A DNA stretch of 34,189 bases from Clostridiales bacterium (GTDB lineage Bacteria; Bacillota; Clostridia; TANB77; CAG-508), in contig SFKP01000013.1 of assembly GCA_004553715.1 (NCBI GenBank), positions 1 through 34,189 of the forward strand. Reading direction: 5' to 3'. A program made the translations under genes and the position numbers. Of the stretch, positions 1-7,855 are shown one piece after another. The notes under the pieces were generated by a model, which saw only the letters and a program-made list of their open reading frames with translations, ran no database searches and was not told the DNA's origin. Every line of letters starts with the position of its first letter. Positions within the stretch are counted from its first letter, which is position 1.

Positions 1-125
1 TAGAATATATACAAGGTTAAAGTTCAAAAAATGCATATTAGGTATTTCAATATCAGTATTTTCAATAGAGTGTGACATATGTTTGACAAACCCACAAAGT
101 TTTTGGCGAAGGATTTAAATAGAAA

Positions 126-154
126 TTGTTTTTTACAAATTTGTGTGATATAAT
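126..154 (+). promoter_or_regulatory. Predicted sigma-A promoter of buk
   Basis: A -10 TATAAT at 149-154 is preceded by the extended -10 TGA, with a weak -35 TTGTTT at 126-131 and a 17-nt spacer. It sits about 80 nt before the butyrate kinase start. I see no gene in bases 1-125; they could be the tail of an upstream intergenic region. Confidence 0.6.
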
Positions 155-177
155 TCTAGACAAAAAAAGAGGTATAA

Positions 178-234
178 GGTTGGAAAAATATTTTTTCAAC
201 CGAATTTATAGCATGGGAAGGAATGTGATTAAAA
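178..234 (+). promoter_or_regulatory. Leader hairpin plus conserved SD leader of buk
   Basis: GGTTG (178-182) pairs with CAACC (197-201), and the A-run pairs with the T-run between them, giving an 11-bp hairpin. The following 35 nt (200-234) are about 80% identical, without gaps, to 12720-12754 in front of recG, including CCGARTTTATA and the ribosome-binding block AAGGAATGTGATTAAAA. The block resembles an extended anti-SD complement (AAGGAGGTGAT). Whether the hairpin regulates anything is inference. Confidence 0.45.
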
Positions 235-1323
235 TTGAAAAAATACAGAGTATTAACAATCAATCCAGGTTCAACATCAACAAAAATTGCACTTTTTGAT
301 AATGAGGAACTAATTTTTAAAGAAAATTTAACACACGAAGCAGAACAATTAGCTAAGTTTAAAGAAACATCAGACCAATTACCATATAGAACAGAAATGA
401 TAATGGAAGCCTTAGCAAAACATGATATAGCATTAGATACTATCGATGCTTTTTCTGGAAGAGGCGGAGGATTATTACCTGTAAAAGGCGGTACATATAA
501 TATAAATGAATTGTTATTAGAGCATGCAACAATAGGATATACAATGAAACATGCTTCAACTTTAGGTGCACAAATTGCTCATAATCTTGCAAAAGTAAAT
601 AATAAAAAAGCGTTTGTAGTAAACCCTGTAAGTGTAGATGAAAAGGATGAAATCACAAGAATTACAGGAATTAAAGGAGTATACAATGAAAGTACATTTC
701 ACGCATTAAATCAAAAAGAAGTTGCATATAAATATGCAAAAAGTATAAATAGGAAATACCAAGATTTAAATTTAATAGTTGTTCATTTAGGTGGAGGAAT
801 TTCAGTAGGAGCACATAGGAAGGGAAGAGTTGTAGATGTAAATAATGCATTAAATGGAGATGGACCTTTTGCACCAACAAGAAGTGGCAGTATTCCAGCA
901 ATAAGTCTAGTAGAGATGTGCTATTCTGGAAAATATACTGAAAAAGAAATGAGAGATTTAATTACTAAAGAAGGGGGACTAGTTTCGCTTTTAGGCACAA
1001 GTGATGCAAGAGAAGTTCAAGAAATGATTAACAATGGAGATAAATTTGCAAAGCTTGTATATGACGCAATGATTTATCAAGTTGCAAAAGCTGTGGGTGC
1101 ATATAGCATACCTTTAAGAGGACAAATTGACGCAATTATTTTAACAGGTGGAATTGCTAATGACAAATATTTAGTAAAAACATTAGAAGGATATATTTCA
1201 TTCTTAGGGGAAATAGTAGTAATGCCTGGAGAAGAAGAAATGGAAGCACTTGCAAATGGCGCATTAAGAGTCTTAAGAGGAGAAGAAGAAGCTTTAGAAT
1301 ATACATTAAACAACAATTTTTAG
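235..1323 (+). CDS. buk: Butyrate kinase
   Basis: This gene encodes a 362-residue member of the acetate/butyrate kinase (ASKHA) family, which interconverts butyrate + ATP and butyryl-phosphate + ADP, the last step of the phosphotransbutyrylase-kinase route to butyrate. The N-terminal phosphate-binding motif INPGSTSTK (residues 9-17), the FSGRGGG segment, VVHLGGGIS, the PTRSGSIP motif and the C-terminal adenosine motif ILTGGIA are all present, and the length matches the usual 355-360 residues. Translation starts at TTG (235) after the AAGGAATGTGATT ribosome-binding block; no in-frame ATG lies at a good distance. A phosphotransbutyrylase gene (ptb), often adjacent, is not in the window and may lie upstream. 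The gene has no in-frame CGG and is intact. Other short-chain acyl kinases are possible, but the family assignment is firm. Confidence 0.92.
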   Translation: MKKYRVLTINPGSTSTKIALFDNEELIFKENLTHEAEQLAKFKETSDQLPYRTEMIMEALAKHDIALDTIDAFSGRGGGLLPVKGGTYNINELLLEHATIGYTMKHASTLGAQIAHNLAKVNNKKAFVVNPVSVDEKDEITRITGIKGVYNESTFHALNQKEVAYKYAKSINRKYQDLNLIVVHLGGGISVGAHRKGRVVDVNNALNGDGPFAPTRSGSIPAISLVEMCYSGKYTEKEMRDLITKEGGLVSLLGTSDAREVQEMINNGDKFAKLVYDAMIYQVAKAVGAYSIPLRGQIDAIILTGGIANDKYLVKTLEGYISFLGEIVVMPGEEEMEALANGALRVLRGEEEALEYTLNNNF

Positions 1324-1340
1324 ATAAAGCTTTACAAGTG

Positions 1341-1369
1341 TTGAAAAATAAGGAAAAATGTGGTACAAT
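1341..1369 (+). promoter_or_regulatory. Predicted promoter of the HD hydrolase gene
   Basis: TTGAAA at 1341-1346 and TACAAT at 1364-1369 are separated by 17 nt. Transcription would begin near 1376-1377, exactly at the first base of the folded leader described next. Confidence 0.65.
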
Positions 1370-1376
1370 TAATTAT

Positions 1377-1417
1377 GCATAGAAGCAGTTTCCTCTGTGC
1401 GACATTATATAGGAAAC
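1377..1417 (+). promoter_or_regulatory. Possible H-type pseudoknot leader
   Basis: GCATAGA (1377-1383) pairs with TCTGTGC (1394-1400), a 7-bp stem with one G-U pair. The loop sequence GTTTCC (1388-1393) is the exact complement of GGAAAC (1412-1417) just downstream, which gives a compact pseudoknot at the predicted 5' end of the mRNA. An A-run, a T-run and the GGAGG SD of the HD gene follow at 1424-1445. The architecture resembles small pseudoknot riboswitches such as the preQ1 and SAM-II types, but I do not recognise the consensus of a known class. The pairing is visible; a regulatory role is inference. Confidence 0.4.
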
Positions 1418-1454
1418 CAAATAACAAAAAAAATTTTTTTGGAGGAAATTAAAC

Positions 1455-2633
1455 ATGAAGTTAACAAAATGCATCATGACAAAAGAAGTGGTAAATGAGA
1501 TTGTGGAGCTCTTTGAGTGTTTAAACAATCTTACACGGTGGCCCAGTTTTACTGGTGACAGACGCTATAACCAATTAAACAAATTAGCATTGGAAAATGT
1601 TATTTGTTATATGATTGCCGAGGAGCAACGGCACCATGGCATAGCTATTGATTTGAGGGAGTTCCCAAAGATTGCTTTGAGAAAAGCTTTCAAGAGGAGC
1701 CTTGCAGCAAACATTCCGCGTTCTTTAGAAGAATGGATCTGTAAGCATCCAGAAATTGACATTGAGAAAAATGATTTTTATAGAGCAACAGCAGATTATG
1801 TATGCGGTATCGACAAGGAGTTTGCAGATTTCCTGTTTAAAAATGTAAAAACAGGAATCGAAGCTCAAATATATAGCTTCGCAAGTGAACTTGCGAGCTA
1901 TATAGAGCTCTTGTCTTTGAAGAACCAGACTAACAGGGAAGATCTCTTTATGATGGAGATTAAAAACAAAATAGACAAGATCCATCAGTTTACATATCTT
2001 TACGGATATGATAGGTTTTCCAATTTAGAATCCCCAGAATTTAAACTGTGGCAGGAAATTGCATATCTTAGAAATCAGTCAAGGTGGATGCTTTATAGCA
2101 GAGCAGTTGAGTGCTCTGTTTTAGGACATCTGTTTGATACTGGAGTAATTGCATATGCAATGACTTTGGAGGAAAATCCAAAAGATGAAGAACTTGCCGC
2201 AAGGATGTTCTTTATGGGACTATTCCATGATGTTTCAGAAACGTGGACGACCGACATACCTTCTCCATATAAGGAACTGGTCAGAGGCCTTAGAGAGGCT
2301 TCGGAAAGGTATGAATCAGAGATGATAAAAAAGAACATCTACGATGTCCTTCCTGATTATATGGCGAAGGCCATTAAGGCTGTTATGTTTGAAGAACCCC
2401 AAAATGAAGGGTACTTCAAACTAGTGAAAGGAGCAGACTATATATCTGCTGATACAGAATGTTTGCGCAACTACAATTCAGGTACGCGCGACTATCATTT
2501 TTACAATGCAGTGCGTTCAAACTCACCAAAAATAGAAAGTGGATATCTTAAAGTATCTCCAATATGGAGAGAAAAACACTTAGAAATTCTTAAAAAAATG
2601 GAAACGATTAAAAAAGGATTGAAGGATTGTTAA
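1455..2633 (+). CDS. HD-domain hydrolase, YfbR-like (putative 5'-nucleotidase)
   Basis: A 392-residue protein of the YfbR-like HD hydrolase group (COG1896-like). The HD core is in the second half: VLGHLFDTG supplies the first His, GLFHDVSE the His-Asp pair, TTDIPSPYK the motif typical of YfbR 5'-deoxynucleotidases, and KGADYISADTE a distal Asp. The N-terminal 200 residues are less conserved. A good SD (GGAGGAAA at 1441-1448) precedes the ATG. It is a single-gene unit with its own promoter, folded leader and terminator. Codon use differs clearly from the neighbours: more GCC, GAG, CTT, CGC and CGT, and two in-frame CGG codons (1536-1538 and 1629-1631) read as Arg in a continuous frame. That makes it the only gene here with normal CGG codons and suggests recent acquisition. 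The substrate is unknown; nucleoside monophosphate is a family-based guess. Confidence 0.75.
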   Translation: MKLTKCIMTKEVVNEIVELFECLNNLTRWPSFTGDRRYNQLNKLALENVICYMIAEEQRHHGIAIDLREFPKIALRKAFKRSLAANIPRSLEEWICKHPEIDIEKNDFYRATADYVCGIDKEFADFLFKNVKTGIEAQIYSFASELASYIELLSLKNQTNREDLFMMEIKNKIDKIHQFTYLYGYDRFSNLESPEFKLWQEIAYLRNQSRWMLYSRAVECSVLGHLFDTGVIAYAMTLEENPKDEELAARMFFMGLFHDVSETWTTDIPSPYKELVRGLREASERYESEMIKKNIYDVLPDYMAKAIKAVMFEEPQNEGYFKLVKGADYISADTECLRNYNSGTRDYHFYNAVRSNSPKIESGYLKVSPIWREKHLEILKKMETIKKGLKDC

Positions 2634-2640
2634 TTTCATG

Positions 2641-2671
2641 GAAAGAAGCACCTGTTAGGTGCTTCTTTCTA
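2641..2671 (+). terminator. Terminator of the HD hydrolase gene
   Basis: GAAAGAAGCACCT (2641-2653) and AGGTGCTTCTTTC form a 13-bp perfect stem with a 3-nt loop, followed by T-containing sequence, seven bases after the stop codon. Confidence 0.8.
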
Positions 2672-2710
2672 TGAATATGAAAAAATAGTATGTTTTTAGT
2701 TAAATAAAAA

Positions 2711-2727
2711 AGTCGAAAAATGTCGAA
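2711..2727 (+). promoter_or_regulatory. Tandem Spo0A-type boxes upstream of comM
   Basis: AGTCGAA (2711-2717) and TGTCGAA (2721-2727) lie ten bases apart, one helical turn, and the second matches the Spo0A box TGTCGAA exactly. A closely similar pair occurs at 23732-23748, and the similarity extends downstream into CGATTNTTCTTG. They lie about 135 nt before the comM-dprA-yraN operon and could repress or activate it. No Spo0A gene is in the window. Confidence 0.55.
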
Positions 2728-2859
2728 CGATTCTTCTTGATTTTTGTAAAAAAATAATATATAAATAAAAATATAAATTCAAGGTTATATCAAAAAGCCT
2801 TATTCATTTTATTTCAAAGTAAAATCCAAAAATTATTTAAAAATTTAATAGGAGGAAAA

Positions 2860-4393
2860 ATGTTATCCATAATAAAAAGTATAGCACTTCATGGACTTGA
2901 TGGGTATCTTATTGATGTTCAAGTAGATGTTTCTGGAGGTCTACCTTTCTGGGAGATTGTAGGACTTCCAGATGTTAGTGTTAAAGAGGCAAAAGAAAGA
3001 GTAAAAACTGCTATTAAAAATTCTGGACTAGATTTCCAAAGTAAAAGAATAATAGTAAACCTGGCGCCAGCAGATACAAAAAAAGAAGGTTCAAGTTTTG
3101 ACCTACCTATTGCAATAGGTATATTACAAGCTTCTGAATACATAGATAAAACAGATGAAAATACAGCTTTTTTAGGAGAACTTTCTTTAGATGGGAAATT
3201 AAACAAAATAAATGGAGTGCTTCCAATGTGTATAGAAGCAAAAAAGTTAGGAGTAAAAAAGATTATTTTGCCAAAAGACAATGCAAATGAAGCAGGAGTA
3301 GTAAAAGGAATTAATATTATCCCTGCTGATAATTTAAAAGAAGTAATAGATTATTTAAATAAAGAAATAGAGATTCAGCCAATAAATATTGATATTGACA
3401 AATATTTTGAAAATAGTAAAAAAGAAAAGGTAGATTTTTCAGAGGTAAAAGGTCAAGAAAGTATAAAAAGAGCTTTTGAAATAGCAGCTGCAGGTGGGCA
3501 TAATTTATTACTTATTGGAAGCCCAGGTTCTCGGGAAAACAATGCTTTCTAGAAGGCTAACTACGATACTGCCAGATTTAACTTTTGAAGAAGCATTAGA
3601 AATTACTAAAATACATAGCATTGCAGGAACGCTTCCTGCAAATGCGCCACTTATTACAACAAGACCTTTTAGAGCGCCACATCATACAGTTTCTGCAACT
3701 TCACTAGTAGGTGGAGGAAGAATCCCAAAACCAGGGGAAATTAGTTTAGCACACTTTGGCGTATTATTTTTAGATGAATTGCCAGAATTTAATAAATATA
3801 CATTAGAAGTATTAAGAGGACCGTTAGAAGATAGAGAAGTTACTATTTCAAGAACAAATGCTACAAATACATATCCTGCAAATTTTATGTTTATAGCAAG
3901 TATGAATCCGTGCCCATGTGGTTATTATGGAGTCGAAGGTAAAAATTGTACTTGTACTTCGCAATCTATTCAAAAATATATGGGGAAAATTAGTGGCCCA
4001 TTATTAGATAGAATAGATATCTGCACAGAAGTTAGCCCTGTAGAATATAAAAAGTTGAATTCTGATATAGAAATTGAAACATCAGCTACTATAAAAGAAA
4101 GAGTAAATAAAGCTAGAAAAATACAAAATATAAGATATAGAGAAAACAAGATTTTTTCAAATTCAGAATTAACTCCAAAACTTATAGAAAAATATTGCAA
4201 ATTAGATGAGCCAAGTAAACTTATCTTAGAAAATGCTTTTAAAAAGCTAAATTTAAGTGCAAGAGCTTATGGGAGAATTCTAAAAGTAGCTAGAACCATT
4301 GCAGATTTAGATGAAAGCAAAAATATTTCTCAAAAACATATTGCAGAGGCAATTCAATACAGGTCAATTGATAAAAAATATTGGGGGAATTAA
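2860..4393 (+). CDS. comM: ComM/YifB family Mg-chelatase-like AAA+ ATPase, with +1 frame change at CGG
   Basis: Read with one +1 shift, this is a 510-residue ComM/YifB protein, the normal family length. ComM is a hexameric helicase-like ATPase that promotes branch migration in natural transformation in Gram-negatives; in Firmicutes its role is less certain. The N-terminal Lon-protease-like fold (residues 1-200) is in the first frame. The Walker A motif GSPGS-GKT straddles the shift: the zero frame reads TCT CGG GAA and stops six codons later, whereas one base further on GGG AAA ACA gives GKTMLSRRL, and the rest, including the Walker B LFLDELPEF, the MNPCPCG zinc-like motif and the C-terminal Mg-chelatase domain, is uninterrupted. 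The SD is AGGAGG (2851-2856). The stop TAA (4391-4393) is directly followed by the dprA ATG. Without the shift the product lacks the whole ATPase. It could instead be a pseudogene or carry a sequence error. Confidence 0.85.
3532..3535 (+). other. CGGG +1 frame-change site in comM
   Basis: In-frame CGG (3532-3534) is codon 225. The conserved Walker A Gly is GGG at 3533-3535. Preceding codon TCT. Confidence 0.85.
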
Positions 4394-5264
4394 ATGAATT
4401 ATAATATAGAAATTATAGATGTAAATTCAGAAAAATATCCAGATAATTTAAAACGAATAGCAAATCCACCACAAAAATTATATGTTATTGGTAATGTGGA
4501 TAATCTAAGAACAAATAGTATAGCAGTAATAGGTTCTAGAATATGTTCTGAAAAAGGTGCAGATACTGCTAAAAATTTTAGTTATAAATTAAGCAAATGT
4601 GGACTTACTATAGTAAGTGGAATGGCAAAAGGGATAGATACTTTAGCTCATATTGGAGCATTAGAAGCAGGTGGAAAGACAATTGCAGTATTAGGTGGAG
4701 GATTTAAACATATATTTCCGAAAGAAAATGTCAAACTATTTGAGAGGATAATAAAAGAAAATGGAACAATTGTCAGTGAATATAAAGAAGATGAAGAACC
4801 ATCATCTATAAAATTTATAGAAAGAAATAGAATTGTAAGCCGGTCTATCATTAGGAGTATTAGTAGTAGAAGCAAAGAAAAAAAGTGGCACAAGTATTAC
4901 TGCAAGTATTGCAAAAAGCCAAAATAAAGAAGTGTTTTGTATAGCACATGAATTAAATGATATTACAGGGGAAGGAACAAATAAGCTAATAAAAAATGGA
5001 GCACATCTTGTGACAAAATTAGAAGATATAACAAGTAAATTTGAATTTATAAAATGCAAGGAGGTAGCAGAAGAAAAAACATATAAAATACCAGAAGAAT
5101 ATACTAATATCTATAAATGTATAGAAGAAAATATTAATACTACAAACGAGATTGTTAAAAAATTAAAAATAAATATACAAGATGCAAATTATGCCTTAAC
5201 AATGCTAGAATTAAACAACTTTATTTATAAATTTAAAGGAAAATTCTATATAAGCCAAAGGTGA
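4394..5264 (+). CDS. dprA: DNA-processing protein DprA, with +1 frame change at CGG
   Basis: With one +1 shift this encodes a 289-residue DprA, which binds incoming single-stranded DNA and loads RecA during transformation and recombination. The Rossmann-like core is clear: VIGSRICSEKG, the GMAKGIDTLAHIGAL nucleotide-binding segment and AVLGGG are in the first frame. At codon 150 the frame reads AGC CGG TCT, but the conserved RNRIVSGLSLGVLVVEA is recovered only if GGT (4842-4844) follows AGC. The rest, KSGTSITASIAKSQNKEVF and a C-terminal winged-helix-like tail (residues 220-289), is continuous to 5264. It starts directly after the comM stop and ends 5 nt before yraN, so the three genes form one operon. 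The unshifted product would stop 27 codons after the CGG. A pseudogene or sequence error is the alternative. Confidence 0.87.
4841..4844 (+). other. CGGT +1 frame-change site in dprA
   Basis: In-frame CGG (4841-4843) is codon 150. The expected Gly of IVSGLSLG is GGT at 4842-4844. Preceding codon AGC. Confidence 0.85.
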
Positions 5265-5269
5265 AATGA

Positions 5270-5623
5270 ATGTATTTTAAACAAGAATTTGGAAAAGAAG
5301 GAGAAGATGTGGCAGCACAATATTTAAAAGAAAAAGGATATAAAATATTAGATAGAAATTTTGCATGCAAAAGAGGAGAAATTGATATAGTAGCATTTAA
5401 AGATGAACAAATAATATTCGTAGAAATAAAATCTAGGACGAGTACAAAATATGGCTTGCCATCAGAAGCGGTAACAAAAGAAAAAATAAAACATCTATTA
5501 AGAACTGCGGAAACATATCTAATAATAAAAAATCTAATGGACATAGATGTAAGAATAGATGTAATTGAAGTATATAAAGAAAAAGGAATATACCAAATAA
5601 ATCATTTAGAACAGGTAATATAA
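5270..5623 (+). CDS. yraN: UPF0102 family protein YraN
   Basis: A 117-residue member of the YraN/UPF0102 family, small proteins with a restriction-endonuclease-like (Holliday-junction-resolvase-like) fold. The family core GEEGEDVAAQYL-type helix at residues 8-20 and the putative nuclease motif RGEIDIVA...FVEIKSR (residues 41-63) are visible. Length is usual. It follows dprA by 5 nt and is the last gene of the comM-dprA-yraN operon, a grouping common in Firmicutes around transformation genes. There is no in-frame CGG, so unlike its two operon partners it is in a single frame. Its biochemical role is not established. Confidence 0.88.
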   Translation: MYFKQEFGKEGEDVAAQYLKEKGYKILDRNFACKRGEIDIVAFKDEQIIFVEIKSRTSTKYGLPSEAVTKEKIKHLLRTAETYLIIKNLMDIDVRIDVIEVYKEKGIYQINHLEQVI

Positions 5624-5670
5624 AGCAAAAAATTATCTAGGCAATTATTAGAATATTTTTTAAAAAGCTA

Positions 5671-5699
5671 TTGAAAAAAATAGCCATATTGTATAAAAT
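5671..5699 (+). promoter_or_regulatory. Predicted promoter of the prepilin-like gene
   Basis: TTGAAA (5671-5676) and TAAAAT (5694-5699) with a 17-nt spacer, 30 nt before the start. Confidence 0.5.
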
Positions 5700-5728
5700 A
5701 ATTCTAAATAAAAATATTAAGGAGCCGT

Positions 5729-6184
5729 ATGATGATTTGTTTGAAACATAGAAATCTGTTTAAAAATAAGAATATAGTTATTAGCCAAAAAGGTATTACA
5801 TTAACTACATTAGTGGTAACAATAATAATATTATTAATTCTTTCAACAACAATAATTACTAATATAAATACAGGAAAAAAAGAAGAAAAATATAAGAAAA
5901 TGTGTGCAGATATAAATATTTTACACGAAAGAGCTATATCTTATTATAGTAAATACGAGGAAGCACCTATACAAGGAGCCCCAATTGATATTAATTTTCT
6001 AGATGGAAATACTGAAACAGGAAATTTTTATCAAATAGATTTAAATAAGCTTGCACCTCTTACCTTGAATTTTGGTACAGAACAGGATTCAGAAGACATA
6101 TACATTATAAATGAGAAATCATTAAATATATATTACTTAAAAGGCATAAAATTTAAAGATAGTATTGTACACAATGAACAATAA
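5729..6184 (+). CDS. Prepilin-like protein with type IV pilin N-terminal segment
   Basis: A 151-residue protein with a basic leader of about 22 residues, then QKG-ITLTTLVVTIIILLILS, which looks like a class III (type IV pilin) signal: Gly before the cleavage site, then a hydrophobic helix at residues 23-45. The usual Glu at position +5 of mature pilins is replaced by Thr, as in many minor pilin-like proteins of uncultured Clostridia. The C-terminal 100 residues are hydrophilic, with a short helix rich in Lys and Glu and no domain I recognise. Start is one of two consecutive ATG codons (5729 or 5732) after GGAG. No pilus assembly genes are nearby, so it may be a pseudopilin or a secreted pilin-like protein expressed from its own promoter. 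Confidence 0.6.
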   Translation: MMICLKHRNLFKNKNIVISQKGITLTTLVVTIIILLILSTTIITNINTGKKEEKYKKMCADINILHERAISYYSKYEEAPIQGAPIDINFLDGNTETGNFYQIDLNKLAPLTLNFGTEQDSEDIYIINEKSLNIYYLKGIKFKDSIVHNEQ

Positions 6185-6187
6185 AAT

Positions 6188-6216
6188 TTGCTAAAATTTG
6201 TTAAATGTGCTATAAT
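6188..6216 (+). promoter_or_regulatory. Predicted promoter of the small membrane protein gene
   Basis: TTGCTA (6188-6193) and a consensus TATAAT (6211-6216) with a 17-nt spacer, 31 nt before the ATG. Confidence 0.65.
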
Positions 6217-6246
6217 TTAGTATATAGATAAAAAAGAGGTGTAACA

Positions 6247-6579
6247 ATGGGAATACTTTTTATAATATGCCTTTTATTTTTAATAGTATTTACTCTTATA
6301 TGTTTTGCAGTTATACAAATAAAATTAGCAGGTATGAATATAAAAGATTTTTGGAGCTTTATAGAAGCAAACCAAATGTTAGATAAATTATATAGATTTT
6401 CCAAAAGATATGAAAAACTCGGTAATACTGAACAGATTATATTCTTGCAAGAAGCGGAAAAGATTTTTAATGCATTTGATAAAGTCCCTGATATTTTGTG
6501 GGAGGATGAATACCAAAAATATATGTCTGTATTAGATACATATAAAGATATAAGATTAGTAAGATGGGCAAAAAGTTAA
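6247..6579 (+). CDS. Hypothetical membrane-anchored protein
   Basis: A 110-residue protein of unknown function. Residues 3-28 form one strongly hydrophobic segment, probably an N-terminal membrane anchor, followed by a charged, mostly helical region rich in aromatic residues, Lys and Glu (residues 35-110) that would lie in the cytoplasm if the N-terminus is outside. The SD GAGGTG (6235-6240) is well placed and the gene has its own promoter and terminator, so it is very probably real. I recognise no domain and the neighbours do not suggest a role. Confidence 0.6.
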   Translation: MGILFIICLLFLIVFTLICFAVIQIKLAGMNIKDFWSFIEANQMLDKLYRFSKRYEKLGNTEQIIFLQEAEKIFNAFDKVPDILWEDEYQKYMSVLDTYKDIRLVRWAKS

Positions 6580-6588
6580 ATAAGAAAA

Positions 6589-6624
6589 AAATAAGCACAA
6601 GAAATGACTTGTGTTTATTTTTTT
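6589..6624 (+). terminator. Terminator after the small membrane protein gene
   Basis: AAATAAGCACAAG (6589-6601) pairs with CTTGTGTTTATTT (6608-6620) with one G-U pair and a 6-nt loop, followed by Ts. Confidence 0.8.
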
Positions 6625-6688
6625 GAAAAATATAGCAAACATTTTTAAAAGTTAGACATAATATTATATAAAGGAGAATGTTGTAAAA

Positions 6689-7834
6689 ATGAACAAAATA
6701 AAATATTTTGACCATGCTTCTACAACACCAGTTAAAGAAGAGGTTTTAAAAGAAATGATACCATATTTTAATTTAGAATTTGGAAATCCATCTTCTCTTT
6801 ATAGTATTGGAAGACGAAATAGGAGAGCAGTTGAAGAAGCAAGAGAAAAAGTGGCAAGAGCAATAAATGCTAAGCCAAATGAGATATATTTTACTTCTTG
6901 TGGAAGTGAAAGTGATAATCTTGCAATTAAGGGAATAGCTTTCGAAAATAAGCATAAAGGAAATCATATAATTACAAGTAAAATAGAACATCCAGCAGTA
7001 TTAAATACTTGCAAAATGTTAGAACAAGAAGGCTTTAAAGTAACATATTTAGATGTTAATAAAAAAGGATTAATAGACTTAAAAATTTTAGAAGAATCAA
7101 TTACGGATAAAACTATTTTGATTTCTATAATGTTTGCGAATAACGAGATAGGAACTATTCAGCCAATAAAAGAAATAGGCAAAATTGCAAAAAAACACAA
7201 TATATATTTTCATACAGATGCAGTGCAAGCAATGGGAAATATTAAAATTGATGTTAACAACATGAATATAGATAGCCTATCTATGTCTGCACATAAATTT
7301 TATGGCCCAAAAGGTGTTGGTGCATTATATATAAGAGAAGGAATTCCTTTCAAAAAATTACAAGATGGTGGGCATCAAGAAAAAGACAAAAGAGCAGGGA
7401 CCGAAAATGTTCCAGGTATCGTGGGACTAGGAAAAGCAATAGAAATAGCAAATAATAATATAGATAGGTATAATAAAAAACTAGTGTATCTTAGAGATTA
7501 TTATATCAATCAGGTAGAAGAAAAAATACCAGATGTTAAGTTAAATGGAGATAGAGTAAATAGACTTCCTGGGAATGCAAATTTTTCTTTTAAATATGTG
7601 GATGGAGAAGAATTATTGTTAGATTTAGATGCAAAGGGAATAGCTGCATCAAGTGGTTCTGCATGTAGTTCTGGAACAGATGCTCCATCACATGTACTTT
7701 TAGCAATAGGACTTACAGCTGAAACTGCGAAAGGAGCATTAAGAATTACAATGGGAGAAGAAAATACTAAAGAAGATATAGATTATTTAGTATCAACATT
7801 AACAGAAATAGTAAGGAAGATAAGAAAAAATTAA
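6689..7834 (+). CDS. Cysteine desulfurase (NifS/IscS-like)
   Basis: A 381-residue PLP-dependent cysteine desulfurase, which takes sulfur from cysteine for Fe-S clusters or tRNA thiolation. Residues seen: the N-terminal YFDHASTTP, His101 in KIEHPAV, the PLP lysine Lys203 in SMSAHKFYGPKG, GTENVPG, and the catalytic Cys326 in SSGSACSSGTDAPSH with the extended loop of IscS/NifS group I enzymes. Length is normal. SD AAAGGAG is at 6670-6676. The gene stands alone: no iscU or thiI follows, and the stop codon lies inside a terminator shared with the convergent HD-GYP gene. There is no in-frame CGG. It could serve MnmA/ThiI or Fe-S assembly; the sequence alone does not decide. Confidence 0.92.
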   Translation: MNKIKYFDHASTTPVKEEVLKEMIPYFNLEFGNPSSLYSIGRRNRRAVEEAREKVARAINAKPNEIYFTSCGSESDNLAIKGIAFENKHKGNHIITSKIEHPAVLNTCKMLEQEGFKVTYLDVNKKGLIDLKILEESITDKTILISIMFANNEIGTIQPIKEIGKIAKKHNIYFHTDAVQAMGNIKIDVNNMNIDSLSMSAHKFYGPKGVGALYIREGIPFKKLQDGGHQEKDKRAGTENVPGIVGLGKAIEIANNNIDRYNKKLVYLRDYYINQVEEKIPDVKLNGDRVNRLPGNANFSFKYVDGEELLLDLDAKGIAASSGSACSSGTDAPSHVLLAIGLTAETAKGALRITMGEENTKEDIDYLVSTLTEIVRKIRKN

Positions 7835-7855
7835 GGGTTATACCCTTAATTTTTT
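7825..7855. terminator. Bidirectional terminator between convergent genes
   Basis: AAAAAATTAAGGG (7825-7837) and CCCTTAATTTTTT (7843-7855) form a 13-bp perfect stem with a 5-nt loop, A-run on one side and T-run on the other. The stop codon of the desulfurase is inside the left arm and that of the minus-strand gene is in the loop. Confidence 0.85.

Noticed and set aside
223..234. ATG-TGA start-stop mini-frames before buk, recG and the AI-2E gene (ATGTGATTAAA)
   Set aside because: The block is better explained as an extended complement of the 16S rRNA 3' end. The ATG-TGA reading and its 12-nt phase with the true start may be a by-product, although it recurs three times.
421..495. CGG letters in buk and in other intact genes
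   Set aside because: In these cases the C ends one codon and GG begins a Gly codon (for example GGC GGA) or the letters lie in GCG GAN or TCG GAN. They are not in-frame CGG codons and the frame is continuous.
1324..1454. A known riboswitch class before the HD gene
   Set aside because: The pseudoknot does not carry the conserved residues of preQ1, SAM-II, fluoride or guanidine riboswitches that I could compare by eye, so no class name is given.
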